Source: Loktanella sp. (GTDB lineage: Bacteria > Pseudomonadota > Alphaproteobacteria > Rhodobacterales > Rhodobacteraceae). From it: a DNA stretch of 64,000 bases. Shown piece after piece: positions 15,812 to 24,557 of the stretch. The position numbers and the translations under genes are program-made. The stretch is from the NCBI GenBank assembly GCA_017390475.1, contig JAFPBO010000014.1, positions 1 to 64,000 on the forward strand. Direction: 5' to 3'. The notes under the pieces are model-generated. The model had not been told where the DNA came from. It saw only the letters and a program-made list of their open reading frames with translations, and made no database searches. Numbering within the stretch: the first letter of the stretch is position 1; the number at the start of each line of letters is the position of its first letter.

Positions 15812-16489
15812 TCAGGACCGCTCTCGCAACCTTTGCAACAGCAAGGCCCAGCCACCCGGTGCAAGGGGGATCGCCAGCCCGAAACCTGCCGCGAAGCCCG
15901 ACAATTCCGCGATCCACGATGACCCCGCGCCAAAGATCAGCCCGAACAGCAATTGCAGCGCCAGCAGAAAGCCGATCAGCTGAAACGCCCGCAACTGGTT
16001 CTCGCCCGCCTGCCCCAGCCGCAGCCAGAGCACATAGGTATAGGCCCCGATCAGCCCGTAAACCGGGGTGAAGCCACCCAACAGGGGCGCATTGCCTTCG
16101 ACCAGCAGCCCATAAACCACGGCCCCGGCGATTGCGGTCAGCAGATAGATCGCCAGCACCTTCAGCCCGCCGAAATATTCGGTGGTGAACTTGCCCAAAG
16201 CCAGCGTCAGTGCCGCGCAGAACGCCGCCCCGACGATTTCGGTATTGATGAAAGGATAAGTCACAAACCGCCACAGGATATCGGGCGCGAAATCCCGCTG
16301 CACCAGCACCCGTTCCAGCACGGCGGGGGAATAGCCGAACATGCCGATCCCTTCCATCCGCCAGCCGACACCGCGCGGCCCACCCAGAAGCCCGGCATTG
16401 GCCAGTTGGAACACAGCCTCTGCCCCGATGATCAGCAGGGCGAGGCCGATGACAACAGGCGACAGATCATTGATCGGTTTCTCGGACAC
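15812..16489 (-). CDS. Rhomboid-fold membrane protein, catalytic residues replaced
   Basis: 225 residues with six hydrophobic segments in rhomboid order. The place of the catalytic G-x-S-G in TM4 reads [13 protein letters not shown], so the serine position is Phe. In TM6 the catalytic His of A-H-x-x-G-F-x-x-G is Glu ([11 protein letters not shown]). The rest of the fold ([31 protein letters not shown]) is retained and the frame is intact. It is therefore likely a rhomboid pseudoprotease, comparable in concept to iRhoms or derlins, rather than a protease. Function unknown. A longer upstream start is not supported. Confidence 0.75.
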   Translation of the reverse strand: MSEKPINDLSPVVIGLALLIIGAEAVFQLANAGLLGGPRGVGWRMEGIGMFGYSPAVLERVLVQRDFAPDILWRFVTYPFINTEIVGAAFCAALTLALGKFTTEYFGGLKVLAIYLLTAIAGAVVYGLLVEGNAPLLGGFTPVYGLIGAYTYVLWLRLGQAGENQLRAFQLIGFLLALQLLFGLIFGAGSSWIAELSGFAAGFGLAIPLAPGGWALLLQRLRERS

Positions 16490-16592
16490 GGGCTTATCCC
16501 TTGCAGCAGTTGAAGTTGACGGGTCTGTCTGGCATGGGTATGCGACGCGTTACCTGAAATCCAGCCCCCGCAAATCAACCCGGACGATGATC

Positions 16593-17609
16593 ATGACCCA
16601 GACAAGTTTTACCCCACGTGTGTTTTCCGGGATCAAACCCTCTGGCGGCTTGCAGCTGGGCAATTATCTGGGCGCGATCAAACGCTTTGTCGGCATGCAG
16701 GGCTCGATGGAAACGATCTATTGCGTCGTCGACATGCATGCAATCACCGTCTGGCAGGACCCCAAGGATCTGGCCAATGGCACGCGCGAGGTTGCGGCGG
16801 GCTATCTGGCCGCGGGCCTTGATCCTGCGAAATCCATTCTGTTCAATCAAAGCCGGGTGTCGGCCCATGCCGAATTGGCATGGATCTTCAACTGCGTCGC
16901 GCGCGTCGGCTGGATGAACCGGATGACCCAGTTCAAGGACAAGGCCGGGTCGAATGCGGAAAAGGCATCGCTGGGCCTTTATGCCTATCCGTCGCTGATG
17001 GCGGCGGACATCCTGCTTTATCATGCCACCCAGGTCCCGGTGGGCGAGGATCAGAAACAGCATGTCGAACTGACCCGCGATATCGCGGCCAAGTTTAACC
17101 ATGATTACGGCGTCAATTTCTTTCCGATGACCGAACCCGTGATCGACGGGCCAGCCACGCGGGTCATGAACCTGCGCGACGGTACCAAGAAAATGTCGAA
17201 GTCCGGCGAAAGCGATATGGAACGGATCAACATGCTGGATGATGCCGACACCATTGCGAAGAAATTCAAGAAGGCCAAGACTGATCCAGAACCTTTGCCC
17301 GAAACGGTCGAAGGTCTGGCGACCCGTCCCGAGGCCCGCAATCTGGTCGAGATTTATGCCGCCCTTGACGATACCACGCCAGAGGCGGTGATCGCGCAAT
17401 ATCCCGGCGCGGGCTGGGGCACGTTCAAACCGGCGCTGGCCGATCTGGCGGTGGCGAAACTCGCGCCAATCTCAACTGATATGGCCCGTTTCATGGCCGA
17501 CCCGGCAGAGATTGACCGGATTCTGTCGCAAGGCGCTGAAAAGGCCCGCGCGATTGCCACACCAATCCTGCAAAAGACCTATGATATCGTCGGTCTGCTG
17601 CGCGACTGA
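16593..17609 (+). CDS. trpS: Tryptophanyl-tRNA synthetase
   Basis: 338 residues, class Ic synthetase. The HIGH-equivalent is [14 protein letters not shown] and the KMSKS motif is [30 protein letters not shown] is the TrpRS-specific segment. The start [13 protein letters not shown] is chosen from family length; an ATG two codons earlier is possible, and neither has a strong Shine-Dalgarno. The gene is divergent from the rhomboid-like gene by 103 bp. Confidence 0.96.
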   Translation: MTQTSFTPRVFSGIKPSGGLQLGNYLGAIKRFVGMQGSMETIYCVVDMHAITVWQDPKDLANGTREVAAGYLAAGLDPAKSILFNQSRVSAHAELAWIFNCVARVGWMNRMTQFKDKAGSNAEKASLGLYAYPSLMAADILLYHATQVPVGEDQKQHVELTRDIAAKFNHDYGVNFFPMTEPVIDGPATRVMNLRDGTKKMSKSGESDMERINMLDDADTIAKKFKKAKTDPEPLPETVEGLATRPEARNLVEIYAALDDTTPEAVIAQYPGAGWGTFKPALADLAVAKLAPISTDMARFMADPAEIDRILSQGAEKARAIATPILQKTYDIVGLLRD

Positions 17610-17702
17610 TCTGCAAAGGCGCACATCGCTTGCGTGACAATGCCGGATAGCGGCGGGGGCATTTGATGTTACCTTATCAGCATTGCTGAAAGGAATATCA
17701 TC

Positions 17703-18191
17703 ATGTCTGCCCCTGCTGCCACCCGTATCGGCCACGTGCATCTGCGCGTCTCTGACCTTGACCGCGCCATTGCGTTTTACGGTGATGTGCTGGGGTTTCA
17801 TGTCACCCAAGGCTATGGCTCTGGTGCCGCTTTTCTGGCGGCGGGCGATTATCACCACCATATCGGGCTGAACACTTGGGAAAGCCTTGGGGCCACGCCG
17901 CCGCCTGCCGGGCATACCGGGCTGTATCATACCGCGATCCTGTATCCTGACCGCGCATCGCTTGGTGCCGTGATCGCGCGGGTGCTGGACGCGGGCATCG
18001 TGCTGGATGGTGCGGCGGATCATGGCGTCAGCGAGGCTGTCTATCTGCGCGATCCAGATCAGAACGGGGTCGAGCTTTACGTCGATAAACCGATGGCCGA
18101 TTGGCCGCGCGATGCCGATGGGCAATTGCAGATGGTGAATACAAGACTGGATGTGCAGGCTTTGCTTAACCTAGCGGCAACATCGTCATAA
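17703..18191 (+). CDS. VOC/glyoxalase family protein, CatE-like
   Basis: 162 residues with ribosome site AAAGGA. One vicinal-oxygen-chelate module pair is seen: IGHVHLRVSDLDRAIAFYGDVLGF, then GLYHTAILYPDRASLGAVI, and DPDQNGVELYVDKP near the end. The His in GHVHL, the His in LYHTA and the Glu in GVELY are the usual metal ligands. Similar to catechol 2,3-dioxygenase-like proteins of unknown substrate. Single gene with no pathway neighbours, so the substrate cannot be inferred. Confidence 0.85.
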   Translation: MSAPAATRIGHVHLRVSDLDRAIAFYGDVLGFHVTQGYGSGAAFLAAGDYHHHIGLNTWESLGATPPPAGHTGLYHTAILYPDRASLGAVIARVLDAGIVLDGAADHGVSEAVYLRDPDQNGVELYVDKPMADWPRDADGQLQMVNTRLDVQALLNLAATSS

Positions 18192-18256
18192 AACTGAATC
18201 CAGCCGATGCGACGCTCGGCCTGCGCTGCATAGATTCGCTCTGCTCCGCCCCGGCT

Positions 18257-18325
18257 GGGTGCCATCCCGCCCCCCTTGGCACCCCGGTCTTGCAGGCACC
18301 CGGCGTTTCCCCGGCGCTGGGTGCC
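18257..18325. other. Pair of GC-rich hairpins built from GGGTGCC/GGCACCC
   Basis: Arms GGGTGCC (18257), GGCACCC (18278), GGCACCC (18295) and GGGTGCC (18319) can form two adjacent hairpins or one long nested structure. It lies in the 204-bp gap between the VOC and universal-stress genes, about 70 bp before the latter's ribosome site. No T-run follows. It may be a 5'-UTR structure or an mRNA-end stabiliser. Confidence 0.45.
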
Positions 18326-18395
18326 ACGCAATCTGATCCCCGTTGCCAGCGTGATCTGCTTGCTGCACTATGCCCCCGAACAGGAGAGAGTGATC

Positions 18396-18851
18396 ATGCG
18401 CAAGTTTCTGGTCGTGCTGGATGACAGCCGCGAATGTCTGAACGCAATGCGGTTTGCCGCCATGCGTGCAGCGAAATCCGGCGGTGGTGTGGCGATCTTG
18501 TCGGTGATCCCGCCGGATGAGTTCAACCATTGGATCGGCGTCGGTGAAATCATGCGCGCCGAAGCCCGCGAACGGATCGAGGTCCATTTCGAGGTTTTTG
18601 CCAAATGGATGCGCGACAAGCAGGATGTGAACCCCGAACTGATCATCCGCGAAGGCGAACCCTTGGATGAAATCATCGCCCATATCACCGAAAACCCCGA
18701 TATCGGCGTGCTGGTGCTGGGTGCTGGCACCGATAACAAAGGCCCCGGCCCGCTGGTCACCCAGCTAAGCCGCCAGGCAGGCAGCCTGCCAGTACCGATC
18801 ACCATCGTGCCGGGCGATCTGTCCAAGGAACGGCTGGAATCAATCACTTAA
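18396..18851 (+). CDS. Universal stress protein (UspA family)
   Basis: 151 residues; start MRKFLVVLDDSRECLNAM after AGGAGAG. Alpha/beta Usp fold with FLVVLDDS strand 1, GEPLDEIIAHITENPDIGVLVLGAG for the ATP-binding region and PVPITIVPG at the last strand. The G-x2-G-x9-G-[ST] loop is degenerate, so ATP binding is uncertain. It probably acts in stress adaptation; no partner gene is indicated. Confidence 0.9.
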   Translation: MRKFLVVLDDSRECLNAMRFAAMRAAKSGGGVAILSVIPPDEFNHWIGVGEIMRAEARERIEVHFEVFAKWMRDKQDVNPELIIREGEPLDEIIAHITENPDIGVLVLGAGTDNKGPGPLVTQLSRQAGSLPVPITIVPGDLSKERLESIT

Positions 18852-18868
18852 TTTAGAACCGTTCTAAA
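18852..18868. promoter_or_regulatory. Irr-type iron control element (ICE box)
   Basis: TTTAGAACCGTTCTAAA is a perfect palindrome around a 3-base centre, matching the alphaproteobacterial Irr/ICE consensus (TTTAGAA-N3-TTCTAAA). It ends 3 bp before the -35 hexamer of the Fe-S scaffold gene. This placement fits control by Irr according to iron or haem status. Confidence 0.75.
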
Positions 18869-18871
18869 ACC

Positions 18872-18900
18872 TTGACAGGCGGGGTCAGGATGGGCATATA
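18872..18900 (+). promoter_or_regulatory. Sigma-70 promoter of the Nfu-type gene
   Basis: TTGACA at 18872-18877, 17-bp spacer, CATATA at 18895-18900 (or TATATA two bases later). The start codon is at 18928, giving a short leader. Confidence 0.7.
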
Positions 18901-18927
18901 TAAAGCCTGACAAAAAAGGTCCGCGCC

Positions 18928-19491
18928 ATGTTTATCCAAACCGAATCGACCCCGAATCCCGCGACGCTGAAATTCCTGCCCGGCCAGAACGTGTTGGAGG
19001 TTGGCACCGCCGATTTCCCAAGCGTTGAAGCGGCGGAAAATTCACCGCTGGCCAAGCGTATTTTCGCGACTGGCGGCGTGTCGGGCGTGTTCTTTGGCAT
19101 CGACTTTGTGACGGTGACCAAGGCGGATGACGTCGAATGGGACCATATCAAACCCGGCATTCTGGGCGCGATCATGGAACATTATCAATCCGGCCAGTCA
19201 GTCATGGCGGAAGACCATAAACCCGTCAGCGGCCATGCCGAACATAGCGGCGAAGATGCGGATATCGTGGGTCAGATCAAGGAATTGCTCGACACCCGCG
19301 TCCGTCCTGCCGTCGCACAGGATGGTGGCGACATCACCTTCCACGGCTTTGATCGTGGCATCGTCTATCTGCATATGCAGGGCGCTTGTGCCGGTTGCCC
19401 ATCATCCACGCTGACGCTGAAAATGGGCATCGAGAATCTGCTGCGCCATTACATCCCCGAAGTGGTCGAGGTGCGGCCTGTTGCCGCCTGA
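18928..19491 (+). CDS. NifU-family Fe-S cluster carrier (Nfu type)
   Basis: 187 residues. N-terminal Nfu_N domain (MFIQTESTPNPATLKFLPG...VEAAENSPLAKRIF) and C-terminal NifU-like domain (LLDTRVRPAVAQDGGDITFHGFD...GACAGCPSSTLTLKMGIE) with the CxxC that binds a 4Fe-4S cluster between two subunits. It delivers clusters to apoproteins, for example aconitase- or SdhB-type enzymes. It lies behind an Irr box and a good promoter, and overlaps tsaB by 11 nt. Confidence 0.95.
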   Translation: MFIQTESTPNPATLKFLPGQNVLEVGTADFPSVEAAENSPLAKRIFATGGVSGVFFGIDFVTVTKADDVEWDHIKPGILGAIMEHYQSGQSVMAEDHKPVSGHAEHSGEDADIVGQIKELLDTRVRPAVAQDGGDITFHGFDRGIVYLHMQGACAGCPSSTLTLKMGIENLLRHYIPEVVEVRPVAA

Positions 19492-20140
19492 GACGAAACT
19501 GATCGCATTTGACACATCGGCGGCGCATTGCGCCGCCGCTTTGCTGTTGGGCGAGAGGGTCGTGACCCGCGTGGATGACATGGCCAAGGGTCAGGCCGAA
19601 CATCTACTGCCGATGGTGGAAGAGATGTTGGCGGCAGAGGGTCTGGTGTGGCGCGATCTTGACGGGATCGGCGTCGGCACCGGGCCGGGCAATTTCACCG
19701 GTATTCGCATTTCTGTCAGCGCCGCGCGCGGGTTGGCCTTGGGGTTGGGCAAGCCCGCGGCGGGCGTGTCGCTGCTGGAGGCGCAGGCGTTCGGGCTGGA
19801 TGGCATCGTGGTGTCCTGCCTCGATGCGCGGCGGGATATGGTCTATGTGCAGGTCTTTGGAGGGGGTGAAGGCACGCCTCCTGCCTTATGCGCGCTGAAT
19901 CAAGACGAAATGCCATTGCTTCCCGCCCGTGCAGAGCCGCGTGTTGTGGGGCCATTGGCTGAACGGATCGGTGCATTGACAGGCTGGCAACCAGTCAAAA
20001 GCACGGGTCCCGATATCGCCGCCATCGCGCGGATTGCCGCGCGGCGGCTTCATTCGGTAACAACCCGCCCCACGCCGCTTTACATTCGCACCGCCGATGC
20101 CGCACCCGCACGCGATGCTGCGCCGGTCATCCTGCCATGA
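19481..20140 (+). CDS. tsaB: tRNA threonylcarbamoyladenosine biosynthesis protein TsaB
   Basis: 219 residues, ASKHA-fold partner of TsaD in t6A37 synthesis. The markers are LIAFDTSAAHCAAALL, QAEHLLPMVEEML and GVGTGPGNFTGIRISVSAARGLA. The start is a TTG overlapping the previous gene; the family normally begins a few residues before the LIAFDTS strand, so the start is plausible but not certain. It is coupled to rimI by an ATGA overlap. Confidence 0.93.
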   Translation: MPPETKLIAFDTSAAHCAAALLLGERVVTRVDDMAKGQAEHLLPMVEEMLAAEGLVWRDLDGIGVGTGPGNFTGIRISVSAARGLALGLGKPAAGVSLLEAQAFGLDGIVVSCLDARRDMVYVQVFGGGEGTPPALCALNQDEMPLLPARAEPRVVGPLAERIGALTGWQPVKSTGPDIAAIARIAARRLHSVTTRPTPLYIRTADAAPARDAAPVILP

Positions 20141-20556
20141 CGCCAGAGGCGATGGCGGATATCCATGCACAGGCGTTTTCTACCACGCGGGCATGGTCCG
20201 TGGCGGAATTCCGCGATCTGATCGCGCAGCCCGGCACGGTCATCGCAGGCGACGACCGTGCCTTTGCCCTGCTACGCGTGACATTGGACGAGGCCGAAGT
20301 GCTGACCATCGCCACGGCCCCGGCACATCGCCGCAAAGGTCTGGCGCGCAGTGTGCTGTCAAAAGCAGAGCAGACGGCACAGGCCAAAGGCGCGACAGCG
20401 GTATTTTTGGAAGTGGCCGAGGATAATGCCGCAGCCCGCGCGCTTTACGCGCAGGCGGGTTATACGCAGATCGGTCGCCGTCCGGGTTATTATCTGCCCA
20501 AAGATGCAGCACCTGTGGCGGCGTTGGTTCTGCGCAAGGCACTCACGCGCAGTTAA
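20137..20556 (+). CDS. rimI: GNAT acetyltransferase, RimI-like
   Basis: 139 residues with the acetyl-CoA loop APAHRRKGLARSVL (R/Q-x-x-G-x-G/A) and the C-terminal VAEDNAAARALYAQAGYTQIGRRPGYY typical of RimI. It probably acetylates the N-terminus of ribosomal protein S18 or other proteins. The tsaB-rimI pair is common and supports the name. Confidence 0.9.
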   Translation: MTPEAMADIHAQAFSTTRAWSVAEFRDLIAQPGTVIAGDDRAFALLRVTLDEAEVLTIATAPAHRRKGLARSVLSKAEQTAQAKGATAVFLEVAEDNAAARALYAQAGYTQIGRRPGYYLPKDAAPVAALVLRKALTRS

Positions 20557-20604
20557 CCCGGCGTCAGGGCAAATTGTGATGATCAATCCCTCGCCACTTG
20601 CTTA

Positions 20605-20618
20605 TTTTTGCGCAAAAA
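20605..20618. promoter_or_regulatory. 14-bp perfect palindrome upstream of the nucleoside operon
   Basis: TTTTTGCGCAAAAA lies 124 bp before the BMP-protein start. Possible promoter elements (TTGATC and TATCTT) follow within 40 bases with a long spacer. It may be an operator for the uptake operon; no adjacent regulator gene is present. Confidence 0.35.
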
Positions 20619-20741
20619 CCTGTTGATCTTCTGTCCCGGAAAAGGCCTTATCTTGCGATGGTCCGGCAACGACCGGCTCGGTTTTCAACAAAGGCATTTC
20701 GCGGACAATTCCGCCTTTGCACAACGACTTGGGAGACGACA

Positions 20742-21737
20742 ATGACCCTTATCCATAAACTTCTTGGCGCTTCGGCAGCCCTGGCCTTGACGGCAGGTGC
20801 GGCTGCTGCAGATCCTGCGATCCTGTTCGATCTGGGTGGCAAATTTGACAAATCCTTCAACGAAAGCGCCTATAACGGCGCAGAGCGTTGGGCGACAGAA
20901 ACCGGCGGCAGCTATGCCGAGGTGGAAATCCAGTCCGATGCGCAGCGCGAACAGGCCATCCGTCGCTTTGCCGAATCCGGCGCGAATCCCATCGTGATGG
21001 CGGGCTTTTCCTGGGCCACACCGCTGGAACGGGTCGCGGCGGATTACCCTGAAACAAGCTTTACCATCATCGACAGCGTCGTCGATGCGCCCAATATCCG
21101 TTCGGTGATCTTCAACGAACATGAAGGGTCCTATCTGGTCGGCATGCTGGCTGCGATGGCATCCGAGACCGGCACAGTGTCGTTTGTCGGCGGCATGGAT
21201 ATCCCACTGATCCGTAAATTCGGCTGTGGCTTTGCCCAAGGTGTTCTGGCTGCGAACCCCGATGCTACCGTGATCGCCAACATGACAGGCACGACGCCTG
21301 CGGCATGGAATGATCCGGTGCGCGGGTCTGAACTGACAATGGCGCAGATCAGCCAAGGCTCTGACGTTGTCTTCGCTGCGGCTGGTGGCACCGGCGTCGG
21401 CGTGTTGCAGACTGCGGCTGACAACGACATCCTGTCGATCGGCGTCGATGCCAACCAGAACTTCATGCATCCCGGTCAGGTCCTGACCTCCATGCTGAAA
21501 CGCGTCGATAATGCGGTCTATGATGCGTTCATGGCTGGGACAGATCTGGAAACCGGTATCAACGTCATGGGCGTTGGTGATGACGGCGTCGGCTATGCGC
21601 TGGATGAATTCAACGAAGAGCTGATCACCGCCGAAATGCGCGAAGCGGTCGATGCCGCTGCCGCTGAAATCGCCGCTGGCACTTTGGCCGTGCATGATTA
21701 TTCATCCGATGAGACCTGCCCGGTTCTGAGCTTCTAA
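20742..21737 (+). CDS. BMP-family ABC transporter substrate-binding protein (nucleoside type)
   Basis: 331 residues; the start at 20742 is chosen for the ribosome site GGGAG and the Sec signal (ASAALALTAGAAAA, then DPAILFDLGG). The mature protein follows the PnrA/BMP pattern: GKFDKSFNESAYNGAERW, GSYLVGMLAAMASETGTVSFVGGMDIPLIRKF, GVGVLQTAADNDILSIGVDANQ. These proteins bind purine nucleosides. It is the first gene of a five-gene run (binding protein, ATPase, two permeases, PNP) and is separated from the ATPase by a terminator-like hairpin, so it is probably expressed in excess. Confidence 0.93.
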   Translation: MTLIHKLLGASAALALTAGAAAADPAILFDLGGKFDKSFNESAYNGAERWATETGGSYAEVEIQSDAQREQAIRRFAESGANPIVMAGFSWATPLERVAADYPETSFTIIDSVVDAPNIRSVIFNEHEGSYLVGMLAAMASETGTVSFVGGMDIPLIRKFGCGFAQGVLAANPDATVIANMTGTTPAAWNDPVRGSELTMAQISQGSDVVFAAAGGTGVGVLQTAADNDILSIGVDANQNFMHPGQVLTSMLKRVDNAVYDAFMAGTDLETGINVMGVGDDGVGYALDEFNEELITAEMREAVDAAAAEIAAGTLAVHDYSSDETCPVLSF

Positions 21738-21764
21738 ACCAGACCGACAGGCCAAAACACTATG

Positions 21765-21794
21765 GGCCGCGCCGATTTATCCGCGCGGCCTTTT
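21765..21794 (+). terminator. Intrinsic hairpin after the BMP gene (partial terminator)
   Basis: GGCCGCGC and GCGCGGCC form an 8-bp GC stem followed by TTTT, 21 bp before the ATPase start. It is expected to let only part of transcription continue, which sets a higher level of binding protein, as in many ABC operons. Confidence 0.8.
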
Positions 21795-21814
21795 GCATAA
21801 ATGACAGGTGCCGC

Positions 21815-23419
21815 ATGACCGCCACAGCCCCCGCTATTGAACTTGTAGGGATTTCCAAGGCCTTTGGCCCGGTGCAGGCCAATAAGGATATTTCCATCCG
21901 CGTCATGCCCGGCACGATCCACGGGATCATCGGCGAAAACGGGGCGGGCAAATCGACACTGATGTCGATCCTTTATGGATTTTACAAAGCCGATAAGGGC
22001 GAGATTTTTATTGGCGGCAAAAAGACCAACATCACCGATTCGCAGGCCGCGATTGCCGCAGGGATCGGCATGGTGTTCCAGCATTTCAAACTGGTGGAAA
22101 ATTTCACCGTCCTGGAAAATATCGTTCTGGGTGCAGAGGATAGCGGGCTGCTGCGCCCATCCCTCGCCCGCGCGCGGCGCGAATTGAAGGCGCTGGCAGA
22201 AGAATACGAACTCAACGTCGATCCTGATGCAGTGATCGAGGAAGTGGGCGTCGGCATGCAGCAGCGTGTCGAAATCCTCAAGGCGCTGTATCGCCGTGCC
22301 GATATCCTGATTTTGGACGAACCGACCGGCGTGCTGACCCCGGCAGAGGCGGATCACCTGTTCCGCATTCTGGAAAACCTGCGCCGCGAAGGCAAAACCA
22401 TCATACTGATCACCCATAAACTGCGTGAAATCATGGAGATCACTGATACCGTCAGCGTGATGCGACGTGGCGAAATGACCGCGACGGTCAAGACCGCCGA
22501 CACCAGCCCGCCAGAACTGGCAGAGCTGATGGTGGGCCGCAAGGTGCTGCTGCGCGTGGATAAAACGACGCCTGTGATCGGGCGCAAAATCCTTGAAATA
22601 CGCAATCTGAACGTCACCGATGACAAGGGCGTCCACCGGGTCAAGGATGTCAGCTTTGACATTCACGCCGGCGAAATTCTGGGGCTGGCCGGCGTTGCAG
22701 GCAACGGTCAGTCCGAATTGCTGGAAGTATTGGGCGGCTATAAAAAGGCCAGCGGCACCGTGTTGATGAACGGGGTCGAGATTGATCTGACCGGCGTGCG
22801 GTCAAACGGGCAAAGCAGGCGCGCCGATGGCATTGCCCATGTCCCCGAAGACCGGCAGCGCGAAGGGCTGATCATGGATTTCCACGCCTGGGAAAACACC
22901 GCCTTTGGCTATCACCACGACCCGCGCTATCAGCGGTCAAAGCTATTCATGGATAATCAGGCGATCCTGAAAGATACGGCCGAGAAAATGGCCCGTTTCG
23001 ACGTCCGCCCGCCAGATCCCCGATTGCCTGCGAAAAGCTTTTCCGGCGGAAACCAGCAGAAAATCGTCCTCGCCCGCGAGATCGAGCGCAACCCCGACCT
23101 GCTGCTGATCGGACAGCCTACCCGCGGCGTCGATATCGGTGCCATTGAGTTTATTCACCAGCAGATCGTTGCGCTCCGGGATCAGGGCAAGGCAATTTTG
23201 CTGGTTTCGGTCGAATTGGAAGAAATCCTGTCCCTTTCCGACCGGATCGCAGTTATGTTTGACGGCAAAATAATGGACGAGCGAATGCCACAGGACACCG
23301 ATGAGAAAGAATTGGGGCTATTGATGGCAGGCATGACCTCTGCCCCCGAAGGCGACCTGTTCGAGGCTGTTGCCGAAAATCTCGCCTATGCCGGTGGCGA
23401 CGCAGGCAAGGGAGTCTGA
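21815..23419 (+). CDS. ABC transporter ATP-binding protein, double-domain nucleoside/sugar type
   Basis: 534 residues with two ABC domains in tandem. The first has Walker A GENGAGKSTLM, Q-loop FQHFKLVENFTV, signature VGMQQRVEILKAL and Walker B ILILDEPT. The second has the degenerate Walker A GVAGNGQSELLE, which lacks the Lys, a normal signature SFSGGNQQKIVLARE and Walker B LLLIGQPTRGVD. This asymmetry is typical of the YufO/NupA group. It energises the two permeases that follow (2-bp gap to the first). Confidence 0.95.
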   Translation: MTATAPAIELVGISKAFGPVQANKDISIRVMPGTIHGIIGENGAGKSTLMSILYGFYKADKGEIFIGGKKTNITDSQAAIAAGIGMVFQHFKLVENFTVLENIVLGAEDSGLLRPSLARARRELKALAEEYELNVDPDAVIEEVGVGMQQRVEILKALYRRADILILDEPTGVLTPAEADHLFRILENLRREGKTIILITHKLREIMEITDTVSVMRRGEMTATVKTADTSPPELAELMVGRKVLLRVDKTTPVIGRKILEIRNLNVTDDKGVHRVKDVSFDIHAGEILGLAGVAGNGQSELLEVLGGYKKASGTVLMNGVEIDLTGVRSNGQSRRADGIAHVPEDRQREGLIMDFHAWENTAFGYHHDPRYQRSKLFMDNQAILKDTAEKMARFDVRPPDPRLPAKSFSGGNQQKIVLAREIERNPDLLLIGQPTRGVDIGAIEFIHQQIVALRDQGKAILLVSVELEEILSLSDRIAVMFDGKIMDERMPQDTDEKELGLLMAGMTSAPEGDLFEAVAENLAYAGGDAGKGV

Positions 23420-23421
23420 TC

Positions 23422-24516
23422 ATGGAAACCATGCCAAAATGGGCCGACGTCATCCTGATCCCGCTGATTTCCGTTATTCTGGCGGCGGTTTTGTCGGCGC
23501 TGGTGATCCTGGCAATCGGTGAAAACCCGTGGTCAGCCTTGAAACTGATGGTCGAGGGGGCGCTGGGGTCTACCTATGGCTGGGGCTACACGCTGTATTA
23601 CGCGACCAATTTCATCTTTACCGGTCTGGCGGTGTCGATGGCGTTTCAGGCCCGCCTATTCAATATCGGCGGCGAAGGTCAGGCGGTTCTGGGCGGCCTC
23701 GGGGTCGCTTTGGCCTGCCTTTACATCCCTTGGCCACATTGGACGCTGGCCTTGCTGGGCGCCAGCCTGATGGCGGCGGCTTTTGGTGCGGCATGGGCGG
23801 CAATCCCGGCCTATCTGCAGGCCAAACGCGGCAGCCACATCGTGATCACCACAATCATGTTCAATTTCATCGCTGCGGCCTTGCTCAATTACCTGCTGAT
23901 CGGGCCGCTGAAAGTGCCGGGATCGATGGAACCCGCCACCGCGACCTTCCCTGCTGCCACGCATCTGCCGTCGTTTCAGGATATGTTCAATTTCGGCGGC
24001 ACGACGTTTTTCCGTGGTGCCCCGGCCAATATCACCTTTTTTGTCGGCGTCGCGGCCTGTATCGCCATCTGGGCGCTGATCTGGCGCACGCGTCTGGGCT
24101 ATGAAATGCGGTCCTACGGCCAATCCGAGGCTGCGGCGAAATATGCAGGCATCAGCCCGACCAAGATCATCATGATCACCATGCTGATTTCCGGCGGGCT
24201 GGCTGGCATGATGGCCATCAACAATGTCCAGGGAGAGGCTGAACGGCTGGTCCTGAACGCTGTCGAAGGCGCGGGTTTCATCGGTATCGCCGTCGCCTTG
24301 ATGGGGCGCAGTCATCCTTTCGGGGTATTGCTGGCAGCATTGCTGTTCGGGTTCCTGTATCAGGGCGGCGCGGAACTGGCGCTGTGGACGTCGATCCCGC
24401 GTGAGTTGATTATCGTTATTCAGGCTTTGGTGATCCTGTTCACCGGCGCACTCGACAACATGGTCCGCATGCCGCTGGAGCGGCTGTTCCTGACGATAAA
24501 ACGTGCAAAGCAATGA
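23422..24516 (+). CDS. ABC transporter permease, first subunit
   Basis: 364 residues, about 8-9 membrane segments, BPD_transp_2 family. Recognisable segments are MAFQARLFNIGGEGQAVLGGLG, the coupling EAA-like region SEAAAKYAGISPTKIIM, and GIAVALMGRSHPFGVLLAALLFGFLYQGG. It forms the nucleoside channel with the next permease. It starts 2 bp after the ATPase stop. Confidence 0.94.
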   Translation: METMPKWADVILIPLISVILAAVLSALVILAIGENPWSALKLMVEGALGSTYGWGYTLYYATNFIFTGLAVSMAFQARLFNIGGEGQAVLGGLGVALACLYIPWPHWTLALLGASLMAAAFGAAWAAIPAYLQAKRGSHIVITTIMFNFIAAALLNYLLIGPLKVPGSMEPATATFPAATHLPSFQDMFNFGGTTFFRGAPANITFFVGVAACIAIWALIWRTRLGYEMRSYGQSEAAAKYAGISPTKIIMITMLISGGLAGMMAINNVQGEAERLVLNAVEGAGFIGIAVALMGRSHPFGVLLAALLFGFLYQGGAELALWTSIPRELIIVIQALVILFTGALDNMVRMPLERLFLTIKRAKQ

Positions 24517-24557
24517 ATGATTCCTCGGTCCCCCTTTTGATGGAGCCTGTTGCCTAA

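Noticed and set aside
15780-16274. 164-codon minus-strand frame overlapping the rhomboid-like gene
   Set aside because: Wrong frame; the rhomboid-fold frame has consistent membrane helices and family motifs.
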